Shown one piece after another: positions 6,336-13,847 of a DNA stretch of 20,263 nucleotides. Within the stretch, counting starts at the first letter, position 1. Each line of letters begins with the position of its first letter. The stretch comes from Clostridia bacterium (GTDB lineage Bacteria; Bacillota; Clostridia; Christensenellales; QALW01): assembly GCA_900769815.1 (NCBI GenBank), contig CAAGID010000039.1, positions 1 through 20,263 of the forward strand, given 5' to 3'. Below the pieces are notes generated by a model, which saw nothing but the letters and a program-made list of their open reading frames with translations, made no database searches and was not told the DNA's origin. The position numbers were made by a program, and so were the translations under genes.

Positions 6336-6809
6336 TTACTCTATGGTGATGTTTTTGATGCTTTGCTCCTCAATAGGTCTATCCTGGTAACCGGTAGGAG
6401 TTGTGGCAATTTTATCTAAAACGTCAAAGCCTTCAACAAGTTTTCCGAAGGCGGCATACTGACCATCAAGATGGGGAGAAGTTTGGTGCATAATAAAAAA
6501 CTGTGAGCCTGCGGAGTTGGGGTCCATTGCACGTGCCATAGAAATAACACCGCGTTCGTGCTTAATAGGATTATTTACACCGTTCATTGCAAACTCGCCC
6601 TTAATTGTGTAACCGGGACCGCCCATACCTGTACCGGTAGGGTCACCGCCCTGAATCATAAAGCCTTCAATAACACGATGGAAAATAAGATTTTCATAAA
6701 AATCTTCCTTACAGAGTTTAACAAAGTTTTTCACGGTAATGGGTGCAGCCTGCTCATAAAGCTCAATAACCATTTTTCCGCCGTCTTTCATTTCAATAAT
6801 TGCTTTCAT
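6336..6809 (-). CDS. Cyclophilin-type peptidyl-prolyl cis-trans isomerase
   Basis: A 157-residue cytoplasmic cyclophilin that speeds proline isomerisation during protein folding. It shows FHRVIEGFMIQGGD (43-56, catalytic Arg45), GSQFFI (101-106) and the pocket motif LDGQYAAFG (114-122). The position of the tryptophan that binds cyclosporin in human CypA is Tyr or His-like, as in many bacterial forms. The ATG at 6807-6809 is chosen because GGAGG (6816-6820) precedes it by 6 nt; this site sits inside the last codons of ricT, whose stop ends 1 nt upstream, so the two genes are translationally coupled. The frame is open further upstream but that part is ricT sequence. It is the last clear gene of the operon. 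Confidence 0.95.
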   Translation of the reverse strand: MKAIIEMKDGGKMVIELYEQAAPITVKNFVKLCKEDFYENLIFHRVIEGFMIQGGDPTGTGMGGPGYTIKGEFAMNGVNNPIKHERGVISMARAMDPNSAGSQFFIMHQTSPHLDGQYAAFGKLVEGFDVLDKIATTPTGYQDRPIEEQSIKNITIE

Positions 6810-6810
6810 T

Positions 6811-7683
6811 TTAGTCCTCCAGATTTTTGATTTCTTCGTTTTCTTCATCCTTTACGTTATTTGAACGTTTAGGCATTTTAAGAACACGAACGTCTTTATA
6901 ATAGTATTCCTTTAATTCTATTTGGTCGCCGTTTGTAACAGTAACGCGGACAGTTTCCTTTAAAACGTTTGTTTCCTGAATTTTGCCCTCGCCGTCAGGT
7001 GTTTTAACCTCAGCACCAACGGAAGGCATTTTTTTATGAGTCTGCTCATAGTGATGCTGTTCATATTTTAAACAGCACATAAGTCTGCCACAAAGACCGC
7101 TGATTTTTGTGGGATTAAGGGAAAGCCCTTGCTCCTTTGCCATTTTAATGGAAACGGGTTGAAACCCGCCTAAAAATCTTGAACAACAACAGGGTTGACC
7201 GCAAGGTCCTAAACCGCCAAGCATTTTGGTTTCATCACGAACGCCAATCTGCCTTAACTCAATACGTGTTCTAAAGGTTGAAGCAAGTTCCTTAACAAAC
7301 TCTCTAAAATCTACCCTGCCATCAGAGGTAAAGTAGAAAATGGCTTTTGCACAGTCAAATGTATATTCAACCCGCACAAACTTCATATCGAGCTTATGGC
7401 TTTCAGCTTTGTTTTGGGCAATTTCAAGTGCCTTTATTTCCTTTTGCTTGTTTTCCTCAAGCTTTTTATCATCGTTTTGTGTTGCAACGCGAAGAATCTT
7501 TTTTAACGGTGCAACAATCTGTTCATTAGGAATAATTTTTGTTGCAATTGATGCAACGCCGTATTCCACACCCTGTGCAGTTTCAACAATAACGCCTGTT
7601 CCAACTGCAATTTCCTTATTATCAGGGTCAAAATAATATGTTTTCCCGGTATTCCTGAAGCGAATACCTACTACCTTTGCCAT
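6811..7683 (-). CDS. ricT: RicT/YaaT, PSP1-domain iron-sulfur protein
   Basis: A 290-residue protein of the YaaT (RicT) family. With RicA and RicF it forms the Y-complex, which in Bacillus carries [4Fe-4S] clusters and helps RNase Y mature mRNAs, affecting sporulation, competence and biofilm genes. The PSP1 core is seen as LGGLGPCGQPCCCSRFLGGF (about 155-174) and LCGRLMCCLKYE (197-208); cysteines 161, 165-167, 198, 203 and 204 are the likely cluster ligands. The MAKVVGIRFR start at 7683 follows AAGGCGG and is standard for the family. It overlaps the holB stop by 13 nt. Order darA-holB-ricT matches Bacillus yaaQ-holB-yaaT. The acidic C-terminal tail (after about 272) is variable in the family. 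Confidence 0.95.
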   Translation of the reverse strand: MAKVVGIRFRNTGKTYYFDPDNKEIAVGTGVIVETAQGVEYGVASIATKIIPNEQIVAPLKKILRVATQNDDKKLEENKQKEIKALEIAQNKAESHKLDMKFVRVEYTFDCAKAIFYFTSDGRVDFREFVKELASTFRTRIELRQIGVRDETKMLGGLGPCGQPCCCSRFLGGFQPVSIKMAKEQGLSLNPTKISGLCGRLMCCLKYEQHHYEQTHKKMPSVGAEVKTPDGEGKIQETNVLKETVRVTVTNGDQIELKEYYYKDVRVLKMPKRSNNVKDEENEEIKNLED

Positions 7684-8579
7684 TTGTTTCCGCCTTTCGC
7701 AAGTGCATATGCGAGAGTATCGCATATAAGACCTGTATTTACATTTTTCTTTTTAGCCGTCAAAGCATCCTCAACGGCTTTTATTTTTAACATATCTCTT
7801 TCGCTTCCGCTTGTCCTGAAAATTTCAAAAAACTTATTTTCAAGAACCTCAAGCAAAGGAACGAGTCTGTCCTTTTCTTTTTCAAAAATCACGCTTAAAC
7901 GGGCGTGAGAGGGTTTTGTAAGATTTTTTATAATCTCATCGGCAACTTCATTAAGATTTATAAAGTCTTCATCCTCAATAAGCTTAACCGCCATACCAAT
8001 GTTACCTAAAGAATTTTCCGTCGCGTAAGAATTACGTTGATTTCCGGGAAACATCTTTTCAAGCTGAAGAGCTATTTCTTCTTTCTTAAACTCAGTAAGC
8101 CTTAATTTTTTGCATCTTGACCTTACCGTAGACAAGAGCGCCAAAGCATTTTCAGCAAGCAAAAAGAAAGTTACTGCTTTGGGTGGTTCCTCCAATGTCT
8201 TTAAAAGAGCGTTCTGCGCCTGCTCGTTGGCAAGATGGAATTTTTCAAATATATATATTTTTGATTTGCCTTCATAAGGTGTTTCATAAACGGTGGAAAT
8301 AACCTGGCGCACCTGGTCAACACGAAGAATATTTTTCTCCGGCGTAACAATGTGCACGTCGGGATGAATTTCCCCCATAACCTTTCTGCAGCCTGCACAT
8401 TTAAAGCAGGGCTTATCTTCCGAAAGGCAAAAATGAATGCAAGAAGAAGCCAAGGCAAAGGACATTTTTCCTATGCCTTGGATACCTTCAATAATATATG
8501 CGTGGCTTCCTTTCCCCCTTATAAGTGCCGTCTTTTCATTTTGAAAGACATCAGAGGAGCTAATAAGTTCTAAATTCAT
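7671..8579 (-). CDS. holB: DNA polymerase III delta-prime subunit
   Basis: A 302-residue clamp-loader subunit that, with delta and tau/gamma, opens the beta clamp and places it on DNA. The AAA+ domain has EGIQGIGKMS at 31-40, a degenerate Walker A, as usual for delta-prime. It has a zinc module of four cysteines (51, 58, 61, 64), the ALLKTLEEPP segment (124-133) and the SRC motif at 154-156 that supplies the arginine finger to the neighbour. The start ATG overlaps the darA stop (TGATG), so translation is coupled; there is no good ribosome binding site of its own. It is slightly shorter than Bacillus HolB (329 aa). Position between darA and ricT confirms the call; yaaR and tmk, present in Bacillus, are absent. 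Confidence 0.95.
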   Translation of the reverse strand: MNLELISSSDVFQNEKTALIRGKGSHAYIIEGIQGIGKMSFALASSCIHFCLSEDKPCFKCAGCRKVMGEIHPDVHIVTPEKNILRVDQVRQVISTVYETPYEGKSKIYIFEKFHLANEQAQNALLKTLEEPPKAVTFFLLAENALALLSTVRSRCKKLRLTEFKKEEIALQLEKMFPGNQRNSYATENSLGNIGMAVKLIEDEDFINLNEVADEIIKNLTKPSHARLSVIFEKEKDRLVPLLEVLENKFFEIFRTSGSERDMLKIKAVEDALTAKKKNVNTGLICDTLAYALAKGGNKWQR

Positions 8580-8911
8580 CAGTACTTTTTAAATTCCTCA
8601 ATATTAAGAACGAAAACGGTTGCTCCGCCTATCATAATTTCAATATTGGAGTGTGCCGCAGTTACAATTGAAGAATCAAATGCGCCGATATTTGAATTGA
8701 TAATCTGTTTACGGCTTTTGCAGAGTTTTTCAATTATTTCAAGGCAATGGTCAAGTTTTTCATCCTCAACACCTGTTAAAAGAGTAGTGTTTCCTGCACG
8801 GAGGAATCCGCCTGTAGTTGCAAGTTTTGTTACACCGTAGCCTTCCTTCATCATTGAGCTTATAAGACGGCCTGCATCTTCATCCTGAACGATAGCAATA
8901 ACAAGTTTCAT
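8579..8911 (-). CDS. darA: PII-like cyclic di-AMP receptor protein DarA/YaaQ
   Basis: A 110-residue member of the YaaQ/DarA (PstA) family, trimeric PII-like proteins that bind the second messenger c-di-AMP. The sequence starts MKLVIAIVQDEDAG and contains the signature ATTGGFLRAGNTTLLTGV (31-48) around the nucleotide site, as well as the conserved C-terminal VFVLNIEEFKKY. Length matches the family (about 109). The start at 8909-8911 is set by AAGGAGG at 8920-8926. It is the first gene of the operon, directly behind a strong promoter. The target of the protein is unknown in most species, but potassium and osmolyte balance is the general theme of c-di-AMP signalling. Confidence 0.95.
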   Translation of the reverse strand: MKLVIAIVQDEDAGRLISSMMKEGYGVTKLATTGGFLRAGNTTLLTGVEDEKLDHCLEIIEKLCKSRKQIINSNIGAFDSSIVTAAHSNIEIMIGGATVFVLNIEEFKKY

Positions 8912-8942
8912 AAATCGTACCTCCTTAATCTTCATTAATGAT

Positions 8943-8971
8943 ATTATACAACATTTTAATTATTTTTGCAA
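8943..8971 (-). promoter_or_regulatory. Promoter of the darA-holB-ricT-isomerase operon
   Basis: Minus strand: -35 TTGCAA (8966-8971), 17-bp spacer, perfect -10 TATAAT (8943-8948), 31 bp before the darA start. No hairpin separates it from the end of the AraC gene, so read-through is possible. Confidence 0.8.
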
Positions 8972-8981
8972 TACCGGTTTT

Positions 8982-9779
8982 TTATTTGCGCATCATTTGT
9001 CTATATTTTGTAGGAGACTTCCCCGTAACTTTTCTGAACACAATAGTAAAATAGTTACTGTCATTAAAACCGCATTTTTCACTGATTTTGCTTATTGGCA
9101 TATCAGTATTAACTAAAAATTCAAAAGACATCGCTACCCGCATATTGTTAAGATAATCGATAAAATTAAGACCTATGGCTTTCTTAAATATTGACGAAAA
9201 ATATTCAGGCGTAAAACCAAAACCATCTGAAATTTCCTTAAGTGTCAAAGGTTTATTACAGTTTTCCTTTATATATCTTGCCGCAGTTTGCATAATTCTA
9301 TCCTTTTGAGAAAGAGCCTGTGGAACAGAATTTTCTTTGGGCATATTTAAAAGTAACAATAGTATTTTATGTAGATTCAAGGTATGTAAGAAGGTGTTTT
9401 TTTCATCAGTACCTTTTTCTTTTATCGACTCATCTATAAGTTCTTTTATTTTACGCTTATATTCTCCTTCAGGCCGATAAAAGTTTTTTTCAAAAACGGA
9501 CTTGACAACATCAGGAACCTCCGCAACGTTAAAAAGAAATCGTTCGTGAGCATCATCGACCCCCGGTGACCTTTGAGTCTTGTGCATTACCATTGGTGGA
9601 ATAAGGATAATATCTCCGGCTTCAATATCATAAATAGAATTATCAACCGTATAACGTCTTTTTCCCAAAATAAGATAATAAATCTCGTAGTTTATATGGA
9701 AATGAGAATCTCTTTGGTCAAAATCTTTGCATCGAGTATGCTGGGCTATATAATAATCACTTCTACTTGCTGCTATCAT
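8982..9779 (-). CDS. AraC-family transcriptional regulator with cupin sensor domain
   Basis: A 265-residue regulator. The N-terminal cupin-like domain (about 20-90) has the pattern HFHINYEIYYLILGKRRYTV and PPMVMHKT, typical of AraC_binding domains that hold a sugar or other small ligand. The C-terminal DNA-binding part has two helix-turn-helices: about 178-199 (LTLKEISDGFGFTPEYFSSI) and 228-250 (ISKISEKCGFNDSNYFTIVF), with the family's closing GKSPTKYR. Such proteins usually control sugar use, and two GH2 enzymes lie in the same window, but neither is directly adjacent, so the target is open. The ribosome binding site is weak (GGTGAT). Its own promoter is proposed at 9818-9846. Confidence 0.93.
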   Translation of the reverse strand: MIAASRSDYYIAQHTRCKDFDQRDSHFHINYEIYYLILGKRRYTVDNSIYDIEAGDIILIPPMVMHKTQRSPGVDDAHERFLFNVAEVPDVVKSVFEKNFYRPEGEYKRKIKELIDESIKEKGTDEKNTFLHTLNLHKILLLLLNMPKENSVPQALSQKDRIMQTAARYIKENCNKPLTLKEISDGFGFTPEYFSSIFKKAIGLNFIDYLNNMRVAMSFEFLVNTDMPISKISEKCGFNDSNYFTIVFRKVTGKSPTKYRQMMRK

Positions 9780-9817
9780 AATATCACCAAAGTCTTAAAA
9801 TTTTAATGTTTTGTATT

Positions 9818-9846
9818 ATAATAGCATATGATCATTATAAAAGCAA
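9818..9846 (-). promoter_or_regulatory. Probable promoter of the AraC gene
   Basis: -35 TTGCTT (9841-9846), 17-bp spacer, -10 TATTAT (9818-9823). An overlapping perfect TATAAT (9815-9820) would need a 20-bp spacer. Confidence 0.5.
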
Positions 9847-9903
9847 CAAATTTTATTGTATTAAGGCATTGAATTTCTTTTGTTGTTGACGCTAATTAAA
9901 GAA

Positions 9904-9923
9904 CCCTGCAAAGTTTTGCAGGG
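9904..9923. other. Hairpin, possible terminator
   Basis: CCCTGCAA-AGTT-TTGCAGGG, a perfect 8-bp stem followed on the plus strand by GTATATGTTTGT. Which transcript it would end is not clear; both neighbours are on the minus strand. Confidence 0.5.
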
Positions 9924-9957
9924 GTATATGTTTGTAAGGTTTTGTCAGTGCTCTAAA

Positions 9958-9987
9958 CCCCTCTGTTTTATTCAGAGGGGTATTTTT
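9958..9987. terminator. Hairpin with plus-strand T tract
   Basis: CCCCTCTG (9958-9965) and CAGAGGGG (9973-9980) form a perfect 8-bp stem, followed on the plus strand by TATTTTT. The T tract is on the strand with no known gene here, so it may end a short plus-strand transcript or be a relic. Confidence 0.55.
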
Positions 9988-9995
9988 AGGCACAA

Positions 9996-10028
9996 AAAAA
10001 TCACGAGTTTTATATGCTCGTGATTTTT
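9996..10028 (-). terminator. Terminator of mscL
   Basis: AAAAATCACGAG (9996-10007) pairs perfectly with CTCGTGATTTTT (10017-10028) across a 9-nt loop, with T runs on both sides. It lies 5 bp after the mscL stop. Confidence 0.88.
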
Positions 10029-10032
10029 ATTT

Positions 10033-10491
10033 CTATTCTTTAATTTCAGAAGTGCAATAGGGACAACGAGTTGCTTCGATTGCGATTTCGCTGATGCAAT
10101 GAGGGCATTTCTTAGTGGTGGGAGCCTGAGGTGCAGGTTCTTCAACTTTCTTCTTTCCTAAATCCATAATCTTGTTAACGCCCTTAACGATAAGGAATAT
10201 AACAAAAGCCATAATAAAGAAGTTGATTACAGCAGTAATAAATGCGCCGTATCTGATAGCAAGTTCAGGTTCTAAAATTGCACCTTCTGCATCAAGCGTT
10301 GCTTCCTTAACGACGATTGCTAAATCTTTGAAATCTGCCTTGAAGATAAGGCCGATAACAGGGGAAATAATGTCGTCTGTTAAAGATTTAACGATGCTCT
10401 GGAACGCAGCACCAATGATAACGCCAACTGCAAGATTAAGTACGTTACCGCGACTGATAAATTCTTTAAATTCTTTAAAAAACTTTTTCAT
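10033..10491 (-). CDS. mscL: Large-conductance mechanosensitive channel with C-terminal zinc ribbon
   Basis: A 152-residue membrane channel that opens under membrane tension and releases solutes during osmotic down-shock. The N-terminal helix and TM1 carry the MscL signature FKEFISRGNVLNLAVGVIIG (7-26), and TM2 spans about 82-104 (GAFITAVINFFIMAFVIFLI). The usual C-terminal helix region is followed by a Pro-rich hinge (118-125) and a zinc ribbon CPHC...CPYC (Cys 129, 132, 143, 146), an addition to the common form. The ATG at 10491 is chosen because GAAGGAG (10501-10507) precedes it by 9 nt and the family starts with MKKFFKEFKEF. It has its own promoter and terminator. Confidence 0.95.
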   Translation of the reverse strand: MKKFFKEFKEFISRGNVLNLAVGVIIGAAFQSIVKSLTDDIISPVIGLIFKADFKDLAIVVKEATLDAEGAILEPELAIRYGAFITAVINFFIMAFVIFLIVKGVNKIMDLGKKKVEEPAPQAPTTKKCPHCISEIAIEATRCPYCTSEIKE

Positions 10492-10522
10492 AAGAAATCT
10501 CTCCTTCAATTTTATTGTCTTT

Positions 10523-10551
10523 AATATACTACATTTTTCGCTGAAAATCAA
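10523..10551 (-). promoter_or_regulatory. Promoter of mscL
   Basis: -35 TTGATT (10546-10551), 17-bp spacer, -10 TATATT (10523-10528), placed between the stop of the upstream GH2 gene and the mscL ribosome binding site. Confidence 0.7.
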
Positions 10552-10555
10552 GTAT

Positions 10556-12211
10556 TTATTTGATTTCTTGGTAAAGTTTTTCACAAATCGTTCTTAATTT
10601 ATTGCTAAACTTTATAATCTTTCTATCGTAAGTAATAAGTCCGTTTGTTTCATCCTCAACGTCGGAAACCTGAGTATAAATTGAAGCGCATAAACCTTTT
10701 TTAATAAGTGGCAGAAGCTCATTTTCAAAAAGATTACAAACGGCATTATCAAGAGACTCAATATCATCAAATTTTTTATAGCCGTATTCCTTTTCATCAT
10801 TAAAAACGTGACCTTCAAGGCTTAAGGCATAACCGCCGAATTCGGAAATAATTATAGGCTTATCACTTTTTATCAATTTCAACTTCTTAAAGTAAATATG
10901 CAGACTCTCCACGTCAGTATTCTTACCCCTGAACCAGCCTGAAGTGCTATCAATAAACCTTGTGGAATCAAGTTTTTTAAGTTCATCATACATTGTATTT
11001 GAATCAAATTGCCCCCAGCCCTCGTTAAATATGGTCCACAAGCATATTGACGGATGATTTTTTAACTGCTCAACAGTTTCCTTCATTGCACGAATAAAGT
11101 ACCTGCGTGTTTTTTTATCCTTGTGCATATTTTTATCGTTGAGCCTTTGGATTCCTATGGTAGGTAATGCCGTGTCTCTTAAAAAAGAGTAATCTCCGTT
11201 ATTGACCATATCCTGAAAAACTACCATACCCAGGCGGTCGCAGTCGTAATAAAATTGTTCAGGCTCAACCTTTATATGCTTTCTTAAGGTGTTAAAGCCT
11301 GCTTCTTTCATTAAAAGAATATCCTTTTCATAGCCCTTTTCAGTTGCGGGAGTAAATATTCCGTCAGAAAAATATCCTTGGTCAAGGACACCGTTAAAGA
11401 AGTAAGGCTCTCCATTAAGGCATAAACGTGGAATATTATCAATAATCTTCGTTTCAAGAGTTCTGAACGCAAGATAACTTTCTACTCTGTCACCCTCGCC
11501 CTCAACGGCAAAATAATAGAGTTTTGGGTTTTCAGGACTCCATTTTTCTAAAATTTCGGGAGTATAAACTGCAACGCCGTTTTCTAAAGGAACAGTTTTA
11601 TCTTCAAAAATAACGTTACCCCTTTCAATTCCTTTTACAGTTATCTTTGCGTTTTTATCATCGGCAACAACGGTAATATCCTCAATAAGTTTTTGAGGCG
11701 TGCTTTCAAGCCAAACAGTCTGCCATATACCCGAAACGGGAGTGTACCACATTCCGCCACGTTTTTTTGACTGTTTCCCGTAGGGCAAATGTAATGAAAG
11801 GTCGTCTTTAACCTTTACTATAAGAATATTGTTCTCTTTTATAAAATCAGTAATTTCAAAGAAAAAATGATTGTATCCGCCAATGTTTACGCCTAACTCT
11901 ATTTCGTTAAGATAAACCGTTGCAATCTGGTCAACTGCACCGAAATGAAGAAAAACTCTGTCCTTTATAAAATCCTTGGGCAAAGAAAACTCTTTTACAT
12001 AGGTAATTTCTCCTTGAAGTTCTTGATTAACGCCCGATAAAAGACTTTCAGGACAAAAGGGCACCGTTATTTTGCCTTGAAAATTATCTGCACTTATTAT
12101 CCATTGACCGTTAAGGCAGAAAAAGGAGTCTCGTTTTAATTGTGGTCGGGGATAAACATTCCAAGGAATTTCAGGCAGATTAACGCCTTCTTCAGTATAT
12201 AAATGCTTCAT
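10556..12211 (-). CDS. Glycoside hydrolase family 2, beta-galactosidase/glucuronidase-like
   Basis: A 551-residue cytoplasmic GH2 enzyme, shorter than beta-galactosidases (over 1000) and near the size of beta-glucuronidases (about 600). Order: sugar-binding jelly roll (about 15-170, FCLNGQWIIS, TVPFCPESLLSG, SGIWQTVWLE), short Ig-like domain (175-255), TIM barrel from about 260 with GFNTLRKHIKVEP (305-317). The acid/base is predicted as Glu397 in IFNEGWGQ and the nucleophile as Glu457 in IISEFGG. It has no signal peptide or dockerin, so it is not a secreted partner of the genes upstream. GGAGG precedes the ATG by 4-5 nt. It lies 51 bp after the cohesin-like gene with a hairpin between, so part of its transcription may come from the wall-hydrolase operon. 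The substrate is not clear from the sequence. Confidence 0.87.
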   Translation of the reverse strand: MKHLYTEEGVNLPEIPWNVYPRPQLKRDSFFCLNGQWIISADNFQGKITVPFCPESLLSGVNQELQGEITYVKEFSLPKDFIKDRVFLHFGAVDQIATVYLNEIELGVNIGGYNHFFFEITDFIKENNILIVKVKDDLSLHLPYGKQSKKRGGMWYTPVSGIWQTVWLESTPQKLIEDITVVADDKNAKITVKGIERGNVIFEDKTVPLENGVAVYTPEILEKWSPENPKLYYFAVEGEGDRVESYLAFRTLETKIIDNIPRLCLNGEPYFFNGVLDQGYFSDGIFTPATEKGYEKDILLMKEAGFNTLRKHIKVEPEQFYYDCDRLGMVVFQDMVNNGDYSFLRDTALPTIGIQRLNDKNMHKDKKTRRYFIRAMKETVEQLKNHPSICLWTIFNEGWGQFDSNTMYDELKKLDSTRFIDSTSGWFRGKNTDVESLHIYFKKLKLIKSDKPIIISEFGGYALSLEGHVFNDEKEYGYKKFDDIESLDNAVCNLFENELLPLIKKGLCASIYTQVSDVEDETNGLITYDRKIIKFSNKLRTICEKLYQEIK

Positions 12212-12227
12212 TTTTCCTCCATACTAA

Positions 12228-12257
12228 ATATCCTGAAAGATTACGCTTTCAGGATAT
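12228..12257 (-). terminator. Perfect hairpin between the cohesin-like and GH2 genes
   Basis: ATATCCTGAAAG (12228-12239) pairs perfectly with 12246-12257 across a 6-nt loop. On the minus strand only TTTAGT follows, a weak T tract, and the GH2 ribosome binding site comes 8 nt later. It may be a partial terminator or mRNA-stabilising element that lowers GH2 output relative to the upstream pair. Confidence 0.55.
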
Positions 12258-12262
12258 TATAA

Positions 12263-13837
12263 TTATTCAAAATCTTCGTCTTCAGTTTGCTGGGTATCAC
12301 TTTCATTGTTATCAACAGAGAAATCATATCCCGTTGTTCCTTCAAATCCCCAGTCATGCTGATTCTTCTTTTCCTTATTATTACCAACAATTATTATGAT
12401 TACTATAATTACTATAGCAATGAACAGTACTATGCAAATTGCAATACCGATATATTGAAAAGGAATATTTTTAAACAATCCTTCTTTAGGTACTGCAGTA
12501 GTTAAATTTTCAGCAGAGTTAACTACAGGAGTTGCCTCTATACCCGGTGCAGGTGTTTTCTGAACTAATGATGCATCAATTCCAAGAAGGCTTACTGAAA
12601 GTTTTTGGATGCTTCCATCATCTTTACAGTAAAGTGCAGGATATGTTTTACCCTCATCATTCATTACGTTAAGTAAATAATAGCCTTCGCCCAATTTTTC
12701 ATTGGTCCAGCCGATATACTCGCCATCGCCGATTACAAGATGTTCTTCCTTTAATTCAATACCAAGTTCGGGTTTTTTATCTAAAACAGTAAGCTTGTTT
12801 TCCGTCACTTTAACAATTCTGTATGGTGTAAACTTCTGCTCTGCTTTATCGTAAACAAAGAAACTGTCTCTTGTGCCGTCAAAAAGTTGAACAAGGCAAA
12901 CGTCGCCTAAAACTGCCGTTTCTATTTCTTTAGAATCGTAGGTATAGCTTTCCTTATTAAACTTTTCGGGAAGCTGAAGAGTTATAACTTCTTTAACGTC
13001 GTAATCTTGGCCGTCAACAACTGCAATAATAGGTGCACTTGTTGGTGTTGCAGTGGGTAAAGCAGTAGGTGTTGCCTCACTTGTAGGCTTTGCAGAGGGC
13101 GTAGGCGTTACCGTCTGTTTCTCTCTTATAACCTTAACAGTATATTTTTTCTGCGTACCGTCAGGTGCCGTAACTGTAACTGTACGGCTGTTTTCGCCAA
13201 CCTTTAAAGTCTGAAGTGCAGTAACTGAAGTTTGTGCATCTTTATCTTCAGTTGTCCAGTCCATAGGGAATTTTGTAACTGAATAAGGTACTGTACAAGT
13301 GTAACTTGTTACGTCTTTTGAAAATTTAGGTACAAGCGTACAGCCTGAAGGACCGGTAAGTGATGAAAGGTTTGCGTTATTTGATTTACTTTCCTCTTTA
13401 ACTGAAACTGTTGTTGAGCCTGTTGGCGAGCCTAAACTTTCAAAATTAGCATCTCCAATATCGCTGGAGGTTACACTAAAAGTTCCGCTGCCTACCGCCA
13501 ATGCCTTAAAGGTCATCGTTATTTTATAGGTTTTTGACGTTGAGCCTGAGCCATAGTCTGATATTTTTATCGTTTTGCCCTGATGATTAGGCATAAGATT
13601 TCCAAGACCGCCCGAGATGCTTACGTATTCAAATTTAGAATTATCAAACTGCACCGTAGCGTCCGCACTTTCAACGGGTGCAGATGCCGTAAAGGAAAAC
13701 GTTACGGTCACGTTCTGTCCTACGAGAACTTCATTTTTTGAAGAAGATACCGAAAGAGAGCATTGTGCACTTACACTTATTGCCATAAAAGAAAGTGTAA
13801 ATACCATTATAAGAATAAAAGATATAAACTTTTTCAT
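12263..13837 (-). CDS. Membrane-anchored cohesin-like surface protein
   Basis: A 524-residue secreted protein fixed in the membrane by its C-terminus. Signal peptide 1-24 (..SVSA); cohesin-like beta-sandwich about 26-147 (VLVGQNVTVTFSF, ADATVQFDNSKFEYVSIS, then KITMTFKALAVGSGTFSVT), the pattern of cohesins that bind dockerins; cadherin-like sandwich about 153-238 (NANLSSL..., ending QKKYTVKVIRE); Thr/Pro-rich linker 239-268; an unrecognised folded region 270-425; membrane helix about 461-484; acidic cytoplasmic tail 485-524. Ribosome binding site AAGGAGA overlaps the end of the upstream gene, 10 nt away, which encodes a dockerin protein, so the two products probably bind each other at the cell surface. 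Cohesin versus another sandwich of the same fold cannot be settled by eye. Confidence 0.75.
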   Translation of the reverse strand: MKKFISFILIMVFTLSFMAISVSAQCSLSVSSSKNEVLVGQNVTVTFSFTASAPVESADATVQFDNSKFEYVSISGGLGNLMPNHQGKTIKISDYGSGSTSKTYKITMTFKALAVGSGTFSVTSSDIGDANFESLGSPTGSTTVSVKEESKSNNANLSSLTGPSGCTLVPKFSKDVTSYTCTVPYSVTKFPMDWTTEDKDAQTSVTALQTLKVGENSRTVTVTAPDGTQKKYTVKVIREKQTVTPTPSAKPTSEATPTALPTATPTSAPIIAVVDGQDYDVKEVITLQLPEKFNKESYTYDSKEIETAVLGDVCLVQLFDGTRDSFFVYDKAEQKFTPYRIVKVTENKLTVLDKKPELGIELKEEHLVIGDGEYIGWTNEKLGEGYYLLNVMNDEGKTYPALYCKDDGSIQKLSVSLLGIDASLVQKTPAPGIEATPVVNSAENLTTAVPKEGLFKNIPFQYIGIAICIVLFIAIVIIVIIIIVGNNKEKKNQHDWGFEGTTGYDFSVDNNESDTQQTEDEDFE

Positions 13838-13847
13838 AAAAATCTCC

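Noticed and set aside
10556..12211. GH2 enzyme as a dockerin-bound part of the cohesin complex
   Set aside because: It has neither a signal peptide nor a dockerin.
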